From Trochalopteron elliotii (taxonomy: Eukaryota; Chordata; Aves; Passeriformes; Leiothrichidae), in assembly GCA_024734555.1 (NCBI GenBank), contig JANPWX010000161.1:607370-671369 (forward strand): a stretch of DNA of 64,000 bases, read 5' to 3'. The stretch's first letter is position 1; the number at the start of each line of letters is the position of its first letter. Below the pieces are notes generated by a model. That model had not been told where the DNA came from and made no database searches. It saw only the letters and a list, made by a program, of their open reading frames with translations. Positions 1 through 10,900 of this stretch are shown here, one piece after another. The position numbers and the translations under genes are program-made.

Positions 1-585
1 GACAAAGTCCAAAAAGGAACAGTTGCAGTGCCACAGGTTGTCACTGAGCCCCAGAAGCCTCAGGTGGGGCAAGTCCCGGACAGTGCTGGTGTCCAGGAAG
101 GTTAAGCCCGTCCGGCTCACATCCAGGTGCCTTAGCCAGGTGTTGTTGGCAAAAGCATCCTTCTCGATGGCCACAAGGTTGGGATTGTCCGAGATCTTCA
201 GCACCACCAGGCTGAGGAGGTGGGAGAAGGTGCTGAAGGTGACCTGTGTCAGGTTGTTGAAGCTGAGGTCCAGATAGACAAGCTTGGCCACGCCAATGAA
301 AGTGAAATCCAGGTCATCTCCCAAGAGGTTCTTTCTGCAGTCCAGATAGACCAAATCAGCCAGAAAGCTCAATTCCACTGCCGGCAGGTACGAGACGTTG
401 TTTGCTGCCAGAATCAGCTGCCTGGTGTCCAGAGGGATGTCCACAGGGAACTCCTGCAGCTGCTGCCCGGTGCAGTTCACCTCCAGGTACTGACAGCTAC
501 ACCTGCTCGGGCAGTTGATCCCCTCTGATGCCATCCCTAAAAGGAACACGAGGCTCAAGGACCATGGTCTACCTGAAGGAGACAT
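1..585 (-). CDS. LRRC52: LRRC52-like leucine-rich repeat membrane protein, first coding exon (partial)
   Basis: Reading the minus strand from an ATG at 585-583 gives 195 codons open to the window edge. Residues 1 to about 20 form a short signal peptide with a hydrophobic core (SLSLVFLLG). An LRRNT cap follows with Cys25, 29, 31 and 38, then about five LRRs, then the start of an LRRCT cap (WHCNCSFLDF, Cys187/189). N-glycosylation sequons are present (e.g. N37-C-T, N188-C-S). The YTFIGV-KL-YLDLS-type repeat, the FAN-T segment and CNCSFLDF ending agree with my recollection of mammalian LRRC52, better than LRRC26/38/55. The transmembrane helix and cytoplasmic tail lie outside the window. In mammals LRRC52 is a gamma-type auxiliary subunit of the sperm K+ channel SLO3 (KCNU1). 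The upstream ATG at 585 is preferred over the internal one (534) because only it supplies a signal peptide. The gene is head to head with NUF2. Confidence 0.88.
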   Translation of the reverse strand, partial: MSPSGRPWSLSLVFLLGMASEGINCPSRCSCQYLEVNCTGQQLQEFPVDIPLDTRQLILAANNVSYLPAVELSFLADLVYLDCRKNLLGDDLDFTFIGVAKLVYLDLSFNNLTQVTFSTFSHLLSLVVLKISDNPNLVAIEKDAFANNTWLRHLDVSRTGLTFLDTSTVRDLPHLRLLGLSDNLWHCNCSFLDFV

Positions 586-1137
586 GGTTTGAGACCTTCC
601 AGGCTGCTTTGCCCTTTATGGACTGCAAGCAGCCCTATGGAAGGTGCCCTGCCCTCCCAGCCATGCCGAGGAGGTGTCTGGCTGCAAGGCTGTCGGGAAG
701 CACTTTGTGTCCGTGCCTCACCTGAGCCCTTGGCAGAGTGCCCAGCTGGAAACCGAGCCTGGCTTTTACATCGGCAAGTGCAGAACAGTGGCCGGAGTGT
801 CTCTGTCTCACACTCGGTGCCAGGTGACACCTCCGTGATGTCAGTGGCTTGCAGAAGCTGCCTGTTTTCAGGGACACTGCTGTGACCTTGTTGACCTGCA
901 TCCAGCTGAGTGGAGGCGCGGGAAGCTGTGCGTGGCGCGGGAGCATCGGAACTTTGTGGGGAGAGTGTGAATAGCCCAAATTTTGTCAGAAATGGCGTCA
1001 CACTGCAGGAGGAGGTACTGGTTAGGCAAGAGTCCTGTGCAATGCTGGGCTGGCATTGTCTCTTTTCAGGAGCCAGGAGTTTTTATCCCATCTGGAGTAG
1101 CATGTCCAGGTCTGGGGATATTGGCACAAGATGTGGA
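586..1137. other. LRRC52 upstream region, no gene seen
   Basis: This stretch presumably contains the LRRC52 5' UTR and promoter. I see no CpG island and no obvious TATA box near the start codon. Short open frames on both strands have no recognisable protein similarity. Confidence 0.5.
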
Positions 1138-1552
1138 GATGTTGGAGGGGGTCCAGAGAGGCCATGAAGATGCTCAGAGGGCTGGAGCAACTCTGGTATG
1201 GGAAAAGGCTGAGTTGGGGCTGTGCAGCCTGGAGAAGATTCTGGGGAAACCTCATCTAAAGGGCTTTTGGAAAAGAGGAAAAGTGATTCATTACATGCGC
1301 AGGTAATGAAAGAACAAGGGGGAATGGCTTTAAACTGACAGAGGGCAGGCTTAGAGTGGATGTTAGGGAGAAATTCTCCCCTGGGAAGGTGATGAGGCAC
1401 AGAGAAGCTGTGGCTGCCCCTGGATCCCTGGAAGTGTTCAAGGCCAGGTTGGACAGGGCTTGGAGCAAACTGGGATAGTGGAAGGTGTCCCTGCCCATGG
1501 CAGGGGGAAAACTAGGTAAACTTTAATGCTCTTTCCAGAGATTTTATGACTC
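1138..1552 (+). repeat. CR1 LINE fragment between LRRC52 and NUF2
   Basis: Degenerate CR1 3' region in plus orientation. The left part (1138-1250) matches the CR1 segment around 'gtccagagaggcc' and 'cagcctggagaag'. The right part (1310-1510) carries the typical 'ccctggaagtgttcaaggcc' and 'ccctgcccatggcaggggg' strings. The tail to about 1550 is decayed. It separates two divergent promoters. Confidence 0.85.
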
Positions 1553-1702
1553 TTCCCGAGGCCGCGACAGCCACGCCTGACGGAACCGAAGTGACGCGGC
1601 CGCCTCTCCCCGCCCTTCCCCTCACGGCCAACGGCCGCGGCGGGGCGGGGCCTGCCAAACCACGCCCACCACGACAGCGCCGCCGCGGATAGGCCAGGAG
1701 AG

Positions 1703-1710
1703 GGCGGGAA
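1703..1710 (+). promoter_or_regulatory. Candidate E2F site (GGCGGGAA)
   Basis: GGCGGGAA matches the E2F/DP core and lies about 140 bases before the NUF2 ATG. Other 'ttcccgcc' and 'ttccccgcc' E2F-like copies sit at 1822 and 1832. E2F or DREAM control is expected for kinetochore genes; occupancy here is inferred. Confidence 0.4.
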
Positions 1711-1774
1711 CGCTCACAGCCCCGCCTCCCGATGACGACGCGGTCTCTGATAGGTCGGCGTGGGGGCGGGCCGA

Positions 1775-1780
1775 TTCAAG
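1775..1780 (-). promoter_or_regulatory. Candidate CHR element (CTTGAA)
   Basis: On the minus strand the bases read CTTGAA, a reported variant of the cell-cycle genes homology region bound by the MuvB core (DREAM, B-MYB-MuvB). It lies about 25 bases downstream of a CCAAT-like box (CTGATAGG, 1747-1754) and about 70 bases before the ATG, a spacing typical of G2/M promoters. Confidence 0.4.
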
Positions 1781-1846
1781 CAGCGGGCGCGCACCGGGGC
1801 CGCCGTTGTGTCCCCGCCGCGTTCCCGCCGCTTCCCCGCCGCCGCC

Positions 1847-1969
1847 ATGGAGACCATGACCTTCCCCCGCTACAGCCCCGACGACATCATCAGCTACCTC
1901 CGCTCGCACATCCTGGAGGGCGCCGAGGCCCGGAACCTGGTCAAGGGCGACGTGTTCGGCAACCCCCGG
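1847..1969 (+). CDS. NUF2: NUF2 coding exon 1
   Basis: Residues 1-41, start of the CH domain. It ends ...GNPR before a GTGCGT donor. Phase 0. Confidence 0.95.
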
Positions 1970-4900
1970 GTGCGTGAGGGGGGCGCGGCGCCGGTCCGGG
2001 CCCCGCTCGCTCCCGTGTGGGATGGACGCGCTGCTCAGGCCCGAGTAACCGCGGGGCGAGTTGGGCTCGGAGGAGTCTCGGGGCTCTCCTCGTCAGGAAG
2101 CGCGGCGGTGTCACCAGCAGCACAGGGCCTGTCTTTCCCTGTTCTGTGCCGCGGTGTCTAGTTCCAACGTTTTGCCGGATCTATTTAGCGCTTTTAGAAC
2201 AAGCCCTGCTTTTAAATCCCTCCCTGCTTCACCTCCTTTCATCACTCTGAGTATTTAGTGTTAGTGAGTGTGCTCGGTGGAAGAAAAGTGGCTTTAAAGT
2301 GAAATTGATGCCTCCTGGTGCTGTGAGCCTGCGGTGGGAGGGGTCTGGCCTTGCTTGTTTAGGTGGTTTTTAAGAAGCAAAATTGATCATGGATTAGTGC
2401 TATAAATGAAAAACTGTTTGGCTTGTAAGTGATTTCTTTTCCTCTTCATTTTAATAATCTAATGAAGGGCACTTGTTGCTACAGGATTATAATTTCTGTG
2501 ATGTTTTTTAGGTTTTTTGGCATTGCTTGGTTTGGAAAGTGCTTAGCCAGCAGCAGTGTAATGAAAACCAATGCCTGGCATACACAGTCAGGGCTGCAAT
2601 TACCCAAGCTAACTTCTGTCCCTTAAAACTGAATTATGAGCAAGTAATACTTGAGCTGCAAAATGTTGGAAAGTGAAACCTGGTTGTCGTGGTGGCTCAG
2701 TGAAATCAGCCTTCCTGTGTTAAAAGCTGAATGCTTTCATGACCTGGTCTGGGAGCCGTGAGTAATCAAACATATGGAATACTGATTCATGTCCTCTCTT
2801 CCTGCAGCTTGACATTTTACACCTGATTTACCTGAGAATCTTGCAGAAAGTGTGTGGGATCCGACTGGAGCACGCCTACATGGTAGGGCTGCCTGTGGCA
2901 GGGGTGATGGGATGTGAAAGGAAACGAATATTGGACTCACCTGTTCTTTGGGATGCTGAGAGTGCCAGAAGTGTCTGGGAGGTCCAGAAGGGACTGGACA
3001 AGCTTTTGGAGGGACACCATGCCTGGAAAATCCATACTGGGCTCCTGCCTTTGGCCATGGCTGGAGGAGGTTGGACTGATCTGGAAGGAATGTAAATGTT
3101 GCTTTTGATACTTGGTCATCTCCACTCCTCCATTAACTGAGAGAAAAGCGAGGAGAGGCTGATTCCTAAAGTGACTGACAGTTAATTTATCTACTGTTTC
3201 TGTTAGGCAAGAGCTGGTCCTTGAAAATGAGAGTAAATGGTTTTGTCTCATGGCATTTCTGGATAAACTGAAAGGGAAGAGTATTATGTGCACAAAGTGA
3301 CTCTATTTTTTTCCCAGGCAGTGACATCAGCTGCCATGCTGTGCTGTGAGGTTTGAAATAGCAGAGAAAGGGGACAGTGTACCACTATATTCTCCTCCCA
3401 ACTTCTTCATGAAGTAGTCAAGCATGTCAGTTTTGGGGTGTTTAAAGAAGGATCTTCTTGCTGGTAGCTGTATAATGCAGAGACTGTTGTGCTGCACAAG
3501 TTATGAACAAATTAAAACAGAGTTTAGATTGAATTCCTGAGTTTGTAATGTTGCTGCTTTAGTTCTTATTGTATTTTTATGTCTTCCAGCCACAGCTGAC
3601 CCTTGGAATGGTGTGCTGATTAACCTGATGACATTTTTCAGCCCTTAATATGCACTCCCTGTGGGTGGGAAGATCATCCTCAGTGTTTTTAACCTGTTGG
3701 AATTATTTAATGCTGTGGAAAATGCTGCACAATTTTTGCTTTAAGTATTCTTTACTTATGCACCAACTCTCTTTTTACTCTTCAGATGCCACTCAACGTT
3801 GACATAATGTACCCCCAGATCTATGAGGGCTTTCTACCTGTCTGTAACTTGTATATTCACATGTAAGTAGAAGATGCTTGTCTCGTGCTTGCTGGGCAGA
3901 TGCTCTGGGGTGAGAGGATGAGATCTGTTTTGTAGCAAATGGGTACAGGACAGGAACTGAGTCATTGTGGTCACTGCAGCTGGGGTTGTGTTTTGTGTTC
4001 CCTGCAGGGAGCGCCTGCTGCCCATGTGCCGGATCAGTGACTTTCAAATTGCTGATGTTTTAACCCCAAGTAAGCAAACCCTTGTGATCCTTCTGTTTCC
4101 TGGGGTACCAGGTGCTTTTTCTCCTTGGGCATAGCCAGATGGCCATCTAGTGTGGAGGAGTGTGTTGCTTTAATTTTTTTGCTTTTCAGTGTTTGCAGTT
4201 TGTAGTGGAGATTCTCATGCAGCTTCATGTAAACTATGTATATATTTAAAACTTATCTATTTCTCCTCTGGGAGGAGAAATATCATTGATGGTGATGTTC
4301 ACCAGCCAGATCAGAAAGGTGGCAACCTGTGTAGCCAATCTTTTACCTTCCAATAAAAATGTATAAAAGATGAAGTCAGAAAATTAAAATAAAAGGTTTC
4401 CTGCCTGATCTTCTGGTATGTGCCTCGTCCTTTGTCTGTCTAAAATTGGCACAGAAGTGTCCTTGTCTTCCTGCTGCTTTTCTCACCCTTAAACAAGCTG
4501 GTTCTAGTGAGCAGATCTTATTCCTTTTGTGGGCTGGTGCAGGTCAGTAACTGAGGGCAGTTTTGAGTGCCATGAATCTGCTGAACTGCTGGTCTGGAGA
4601 TGGGCTGTGACATACTTATAACAGTGTATTAACAGACAGTGATGAAAATTACCCTGACAACTCAGGAATGCTTTAGGATTGCTTATGCTGATGCCTGTGC
4701 TCCACTCCTTTCAATATTCAGTTGTGGTGATTCTGCCACAACACAGGCAGCTTGGAAAAGGCTGCTCTGAAGAACTCTTTCACTTCTGGGTCTGTCTCGT
4801 GTGAGACATACCAAGCTTTTGTAAGCATCTTTCAGAAAGTTTGCTTGGAATAAAGCTAAAAAGTCCCTGCAGTTCAAATTGCTGCCTTCAGTTCAGCTGA

Positions 4901-7900
4901 TAGCTACAGAGAGGTTCTCTCTTCAGAGCTGTAGTTCAAGATTGACACTCCTTCTCCCTGGCTCCTGTTGTAAATGGGAGGCTGTGTGTTAGCAGCCTTT
5001 TCTCCCAGGTGCCATTATTCATTTGTTAAATTACACAGAATTGCTAAGAGTTGGTAACCAGCTTGCTGCTAGTTTTTGTGTAGTCTTGAAATCTTTACAA
5101 GCTGAGTGGGGGAAGAACTAATTTGGATTGTGTTTTATAATTTCTGTCTCTGAATTATGCTTGGCCCAGCTTTTTTTGAAGCAATGCTTTAGGAAACCAG
5201 CTCAGTGAGCTCTTGCAATTCCTGTTTCAGAGACAAAGAGGACTGTTCGCTTCCTGAGTGGCATCCTGAACTTTGTGAACTTCAGGGAATTCCGGCGTGA
5301 GGTCTACTTGGAGCTGCAGCAGAGCTATGTAAGACTGGACACTGTTTTATTCCAGATACCTATAAAAGTATAATTGATACTAACCTCCAACTAGGAGCAG
5401 GAAGGTTGTGGTTTAACTTCAGGCTGATGTAACACGTTGGGATGTTAAATGTAGACAAGTAATTCAGGAAGGTACTGATTGTTACTTAGGATATTACTGA
5501 AAGGTTAGTTTTTGGTTTTTTTTTTTTTATCCCCATAACTTATTGGGTACTTTAGCCTGGTAAGTCAAGGATTGACACCTTGGATCATTTTGAGAAAAAT
5601 TGGATACAACAGTTGTAGGTGGCTTCTGTTCTGAATGTCTCAGTAGTTCAGAGATGGTGCATTTCATGTGCAGTAATGATGAGCAAGGCTCTAATAGAAG
5701 CCCAGAGAGAAACCACACTTGTCTAAGATTAAATATTCAACTTGCAGAAATCAGCTATGGAGAAAAACCAACACCTGGAGGCTGTGAATCGGGAGGCAGC
5801 ACTGAAGCTGGAGAAACTGAAGTGAGTGTGAGGAGTCAGCACTGTGAGGTGCCCTGCTTGCCTTTCCTGTTCAGCCTGGAGCAGTGGGCCAGTCGTGTGA
5901 GGCTCAAGTCTGAGTGCAGAGCCCCATTCTTGGGTCATAATAACTTGGTTCAATGCTACAGGCCTGGGGAAGAGGGGCTGGAAGGTGGCCCAGCAGAGAA
6001 GGACCTGGGGGTGCTGGGTTGACAGTGGCTGAACAAGAGGCAGCAGTGTCCCAAGGAGGCCAGTGGCACCTGGCCTGTAGCAGCAGGTGTGGCCAGCAGG
6101 ACCAGGCCAGTGGCCATTCCCCTGTGTTGGACCCTGGTGAGGCCACACCCTGAGAGCTGCATCCAATTCTGGGACCCTCACTGCAAGAGGGACATTGTCC
6201 AGAGAAGGGCAATGAAGGGTCTGGAGCACAGGTCTGATGAGGGGCAGTTGAGAGAGCTGGGGGTGTTTATTCTCTGCTGGCAGAGAAGAAAAAAATACTT
6301 TTACAGTGCATGGTTGTGTTAAGTGAATCTTGTATTTGTATGTGGGCAACTAGGTTGAAACTTTTTGCTCTTAGTTAGCTTTTAGTGATGTGTCTTTATC
6401 CCTTCAACAGCTGGAGGAAGCCCATCTTTAACTTAATAGATGAGTAAAGTTGTCTTCCTTAGTTATTTGACATGTTTGCCACAATCTCTGTTTCAGGCCA
6501 TTTAGCCCTACTTCCCTGTGTCTTTGCACCATTAAGTTTTGTTTTTGCTTGTGGGTAATAGGATGAAGAAATGGCTGGTTTCCAAGAGGGCTTTCAAAAC
6601 AAAGTGGGGTTTTTTTTCTGACAGCTGCTCTTGGTGTGTGCTACACAGGGAGGTTCTCTAGCTGGGATAGGTGTACTCTAATATAAGCTATTTGTATGAC
6701 AGGTAATATGCAAAATTCCTAAATGAAAGTCCACCACCAAAATTGGTAGGAGTGTTGTACTTTCATGCTTTGCTTAACACGATCTTTAAACTTGGTCCTC
6801 TATGTTGGTGCCACTTCTTGCCAAAATAACCCTTTAGATTATCCTTCAACTCCAAAATCTTACAAGCAAAGAAAAGATAAAATACATTAATTTGAGAGTG
6901 CCTTACTCTGATTACTAAAATTACTGGCTGTAAACTCTGTGGAGACAGTGATTTTTTTAATCTACTGTTCTCTGACTGTTCTTGTTTCATCTACCATACT
7001 CTGACTGGACTACAATGATGCTGAAGCTGCCCAATATCTTTATTTTTCCCTCAGCACAGTCCCAGTTGAACATGAGGCAGAAATCAAGCAGCTGACAGAG
7101 AGCATTCGGGAGCTGGAGCAGCTGCTCAGGCAGGACTATCGTCGGAAACAAGTAGGATCTTGTTCTCTGTTTCTCTGAAAAGCTGCTCTGGGTTCCTCAC
7201 TTCTCTTGGTTTTATTCCCTTCCCTCTAACTCAGTGGATAAAAGGGGCTTTTCTGATTTAAAACAGAGTGGCCATTTTAGCAAAATGCTGTTGCACCTCC
7301 CTGTTTCACTGTAAGGAATGTGAAATGTGCTTTAAATCAGACTTGGGGAATACAAAAGTATAGTTGACTCTTCTTTTGAAATGCATCTCTGCAATGACTT
7401 GGGAGGTGCACATCATACTTCCAGACAGGAACACAGAGATGTTCCTCTTTGTTTTCCATTTGAATTCAAAGAACTGGAACTGGAGGTGAGCCATGGCAAG
7501 AAATGAGGCCTAAGAAGGGTCACCCAAGGGAATGCCTGGCAAAAAAGAGTAGGATTAATTGCAGAGGTAACTTTTCAGCAGTGGAAACTTGCCTCTCAGG
7601 TCTTATAGATAATTCTTTTAGCTCCTTTGGGAGAAAGAATATAATAATCTATGGTCAGGATTTTTTTTTTTTTTGTCAAGTCATGTCTCTGTTTGTTAGC
7701 ATTATTAACCTTGTGTTTGACTATTATTTGGGACCTTACATTAAATTCTATTTTTCCCTGAAGAACAGGGCCCCTGGCAAAGAAAATTATGGGGGTATAT
7801 AAACTGCCAGGGTCAATGAGAATAGGGATGGCCCATCTCTTATCTCTATTCCTAGTTACCCACTGTTGGCTGCATCCAGTGGCTTGGAGACAATATTCTC

Positions 7901-10900
7901 CTTTCCTGTCTTTGAAATCTGACAGACAGCAGTTTTGTCTGCTGGTTATGGCAATCCAAAGGAGCCATAAATGGGATTTCTCCTGTGGACAGCTCTATGA
8001 TGGAAGGATGAGGCAGGTAGCAGCTGTAGAGATGCTTATTGAAAGCTTGGTGCTTTTTTTCTTTTTTTTTCCAGGCAGCTTTGCAAGAAGTGACTTCTCA
8101 AAAGAAGACAGATATTGCTGAGAGAACCCAAAAACTGGTGAGTACACCTCTGTGTGGGTGCTGGCTGCAGCTTCCATCTCAGATCAACTGAGAGACCATT
8201 TCTCTTTCTGGGAACAGATTATTCCTGGAGTTATGTCACTTAAAATCTGGACCTCTGAGGTGCTGTGGGTTTACCTTGCATGCACAGAGTGGGCTAATGA
8301 GGCAAAACAGGAGGTTTTGAGAGGCTGCACAGGAAATTTGTTGCTCCTCTCCCAGGGTGCTAGAGCTGGCTCTGGAATGCTGCAGTCACTGCCTCAGTAT
8401 CCCTAGGTCAGGAGTTCTGAGGGAAGGAGCTGCTGGAAATATGCCAGGCTGGATGGGGCTTGGAGCAGCCTGGTCTAGTGGGAGCTGTCCCTGCCCATGG
8501 CAGGGGGTTGGAAGGAGATGATCTTTGAGGTCCTTTCCAACCCAAACCATTCCAGGGTTAGCTGGCAGGCTCTTTGTGGAAAATACCAGTTAACTGCTGT
8601 TCTTGTGCACCCCTGGAAGCAAATCTGGGAAGGAAAATGGGCTGTTAATTGCTTTGATTTGGAATGTTAATGCTGTTTAGAAGAATTTTTTTTTAGAACT
8701 CCCTAATGAGGAATGGCTACACACCAAAGAACCTGTCTAGTCACAAGATCATGACAAACTTTGCTACACAATTCCTCTTTGTTCACCTAATCAGTAATAC
8801 TGAAAGTGTTTGTCTCATTAACTAGAATGAGTGTAAAGTGTCTATGGCTACTTTGAAAGAAGAACAAGAGCAGCTGAAATCCAAAATTGTGGAGAGTCCA
8901 GAAGAAAGGAAAACTTACAACGAGACGATGAAAGAGACTATTAAGAAATTGAAGAGGTCTAAGGTGAGATTTTTTTTCCTGTGTCCACACAAGGAGGTAT
9001 TCTGTTAGAAAAAGCATGTTTTACTGGACTGTCATCATCTGGAACTGCTTCTTGAATGATGGTAAAACACCAGCAGGACAGTGGTTAGTCTGAAATGAAA
9101 TCACAGCCTCAGAGAAAATTGAAGGTTTGTGGTAGAGGTGGTGGTTTCTTTTTGATGGGCTTTTTTTTTTTCCTTTTGAAAAGCAAGATTGCAGTCACTT
9201 CTAAAGCCAGCTGTTGAACTCTTGAATCTATACCTGTTTGGCTGTTTGCCCTCCAGAGGAGACAATATTTTGTCAGCTCCCAAATGTCTTTGGATTTAGA
9301 ACATGTACTTCATTGAGCTTCTGTTGCCATTCACTGTTTCTGGGATGGATGGCTGTCTCCACTAATATGCTGAACACTGAGATTTCTCCTAGCTTTTTGT
9401 TTTTTTTATTTATTATAATATCCACTCATTTTTGTAGTTTGTGATTGCTCACACATCAGTGTAGTTTGCACTTTGCCTGTGAAGGTATTTTTGTTCCAAA
9501 GGTGTAAACTCGATTGCTGTAATTTCAGGTACAAAGTTTTACATAACTCTTGTTTTACCAGTGTAGAATTTCTTCACTGTACAGCTTTTTTTTTTTTTTT
9601 CTAAAAGCTCTTGGAAAAAGATGATTACTGATTAATTCAGTGTAAACCAATTGTATGTCACCTTTATTTCTGTGCTTCCAAATAAATGCCTTTTTTAAAA
9701 TTATTTTTTTTACAAAGCGAAGAGCTCATTTCACTAACTCTTAAATACTACTTCTCGTCTCTTTAAACAATGAGGGGAGGGTTCAAAGTTCAATATGCTT
9801 TAATTCTATATAAAAGAACTCTAAAGCTGTTTATTGATCGTCTTTTTCTCTTTAAAGCAAGAAGTTACTGAGAAATATGAAGGTTATAGGGACGCTGTTG
9901 AGGTTCTGCCATCATGCCAAGCGGAATTGCAGTTATACCAAAAGAAGATGGAAATACAGGGAGAGAATGTGGAGAGACTGGCCAGTGTATCATCAGAGGT
10001 TTGTATTATCCAAATTATATCCTGTTAGGCAGAATTTGATGTCTAAGCAATGTTCCTCTCTTTCCTTTTCACTGTAAAGAATGAAGGCATTTTTAAGTTT
10101 CCAAATTCTGTCTTAAACATGTCAGTAAAACATTGCTGCTGCTTTGCTGGGTGGCACTAGCTAATGTACTATGCACTAGCTATTGACCACTTTGAATAGT
10201 CAAAGCCTCTGTTGCCATAGAAACCTGACCTAAAATAGTTGGAACTGTCTTGGGGTTGTTGGTAGGAAATGATGGGAAAAGAAGAGTGAAATCGAGTTTC
10301 TTCTGCCTTGAGAGTGGAAACTAAGAACAAAAAATTGTTACTTCAGGAAGAGTCACCTCTTAAGTGGCTTTAACTTTATTAATATTACTAAGCCAGACAT
10401 TCTCTGATGAAATATTTGTCACAATGTAAGTCCCTTGCTATTTGCTACTAGGTTTTGGGAGAATGCAGTTGTTAGGAGGAACTGAAAAATGGTACGGAGT
10501 CTTTTTGGGTCTTTGTATAGCATGTGCTCAAATTACCCTTGGCAAAAAGCTATAGCAGAAGTCAGTCACTCCTGAAAGTCATCCTCAGGGATGGGGTCTT
10601 GTCCATTTGGATGTATTTATAGTCAGATAAAGACCAGTGAGCTGGGAGGAGGAGTTGGCAATCAAATCTTCAAAAAGCAGCCAGCTAGTTGTAGTCTTAG
10701 CACATTTACAGGGTTTGCTGTCTTGATAATTCCCCAACTCTACAGTTTAATGTATCAATCTCTGAGGGTCCAGTCCTTGCAGACTGGCCTAAAATAGGTT
10801 TAGCAAGACTGCTCTTCAGAGGTGTTTTGTAAAGTAAAAGGTTTAATAAATGAAAAATACCAAATATTACAGAAAACAAAAGAAAAGCCATGCACAGGTG

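Larger units (their letters stand above)
1557..2110. promoter_or_regulatory. CpG island promoter of NUF2
   Basis: GC-rich, CpG-dense block covering the NUF2 first exon and about 290 bases upstream. It has GC boxes (ggggcgggg-type runs near 1640-1655 and 1764-1770), TGACG half-sites at about 1577, 1592 and 1733, and no TATA box, as in housekeeping and cell-cycle promoters. The start site is probably between 1790 and 1830, giving a short 5' UTR. Whether it also drives LRRC52 leftward is unknown. Confidence 0.8.

Noticed and set aside
2960..3095. Possible CR1 relic in NUF2 intron 2 ('ggctggaggaggttggactg')
   Set aside because: Only one short string resembles CR1; the rest does not follow the CR1 order.
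5729..6349. 206-codon minus-strand open frame in NUF2 intron 6
   Set aside because: It is largely antisense to a CR1 fragment and overlaps NUF2 exon 6 on the other strand; no known protein similarity.
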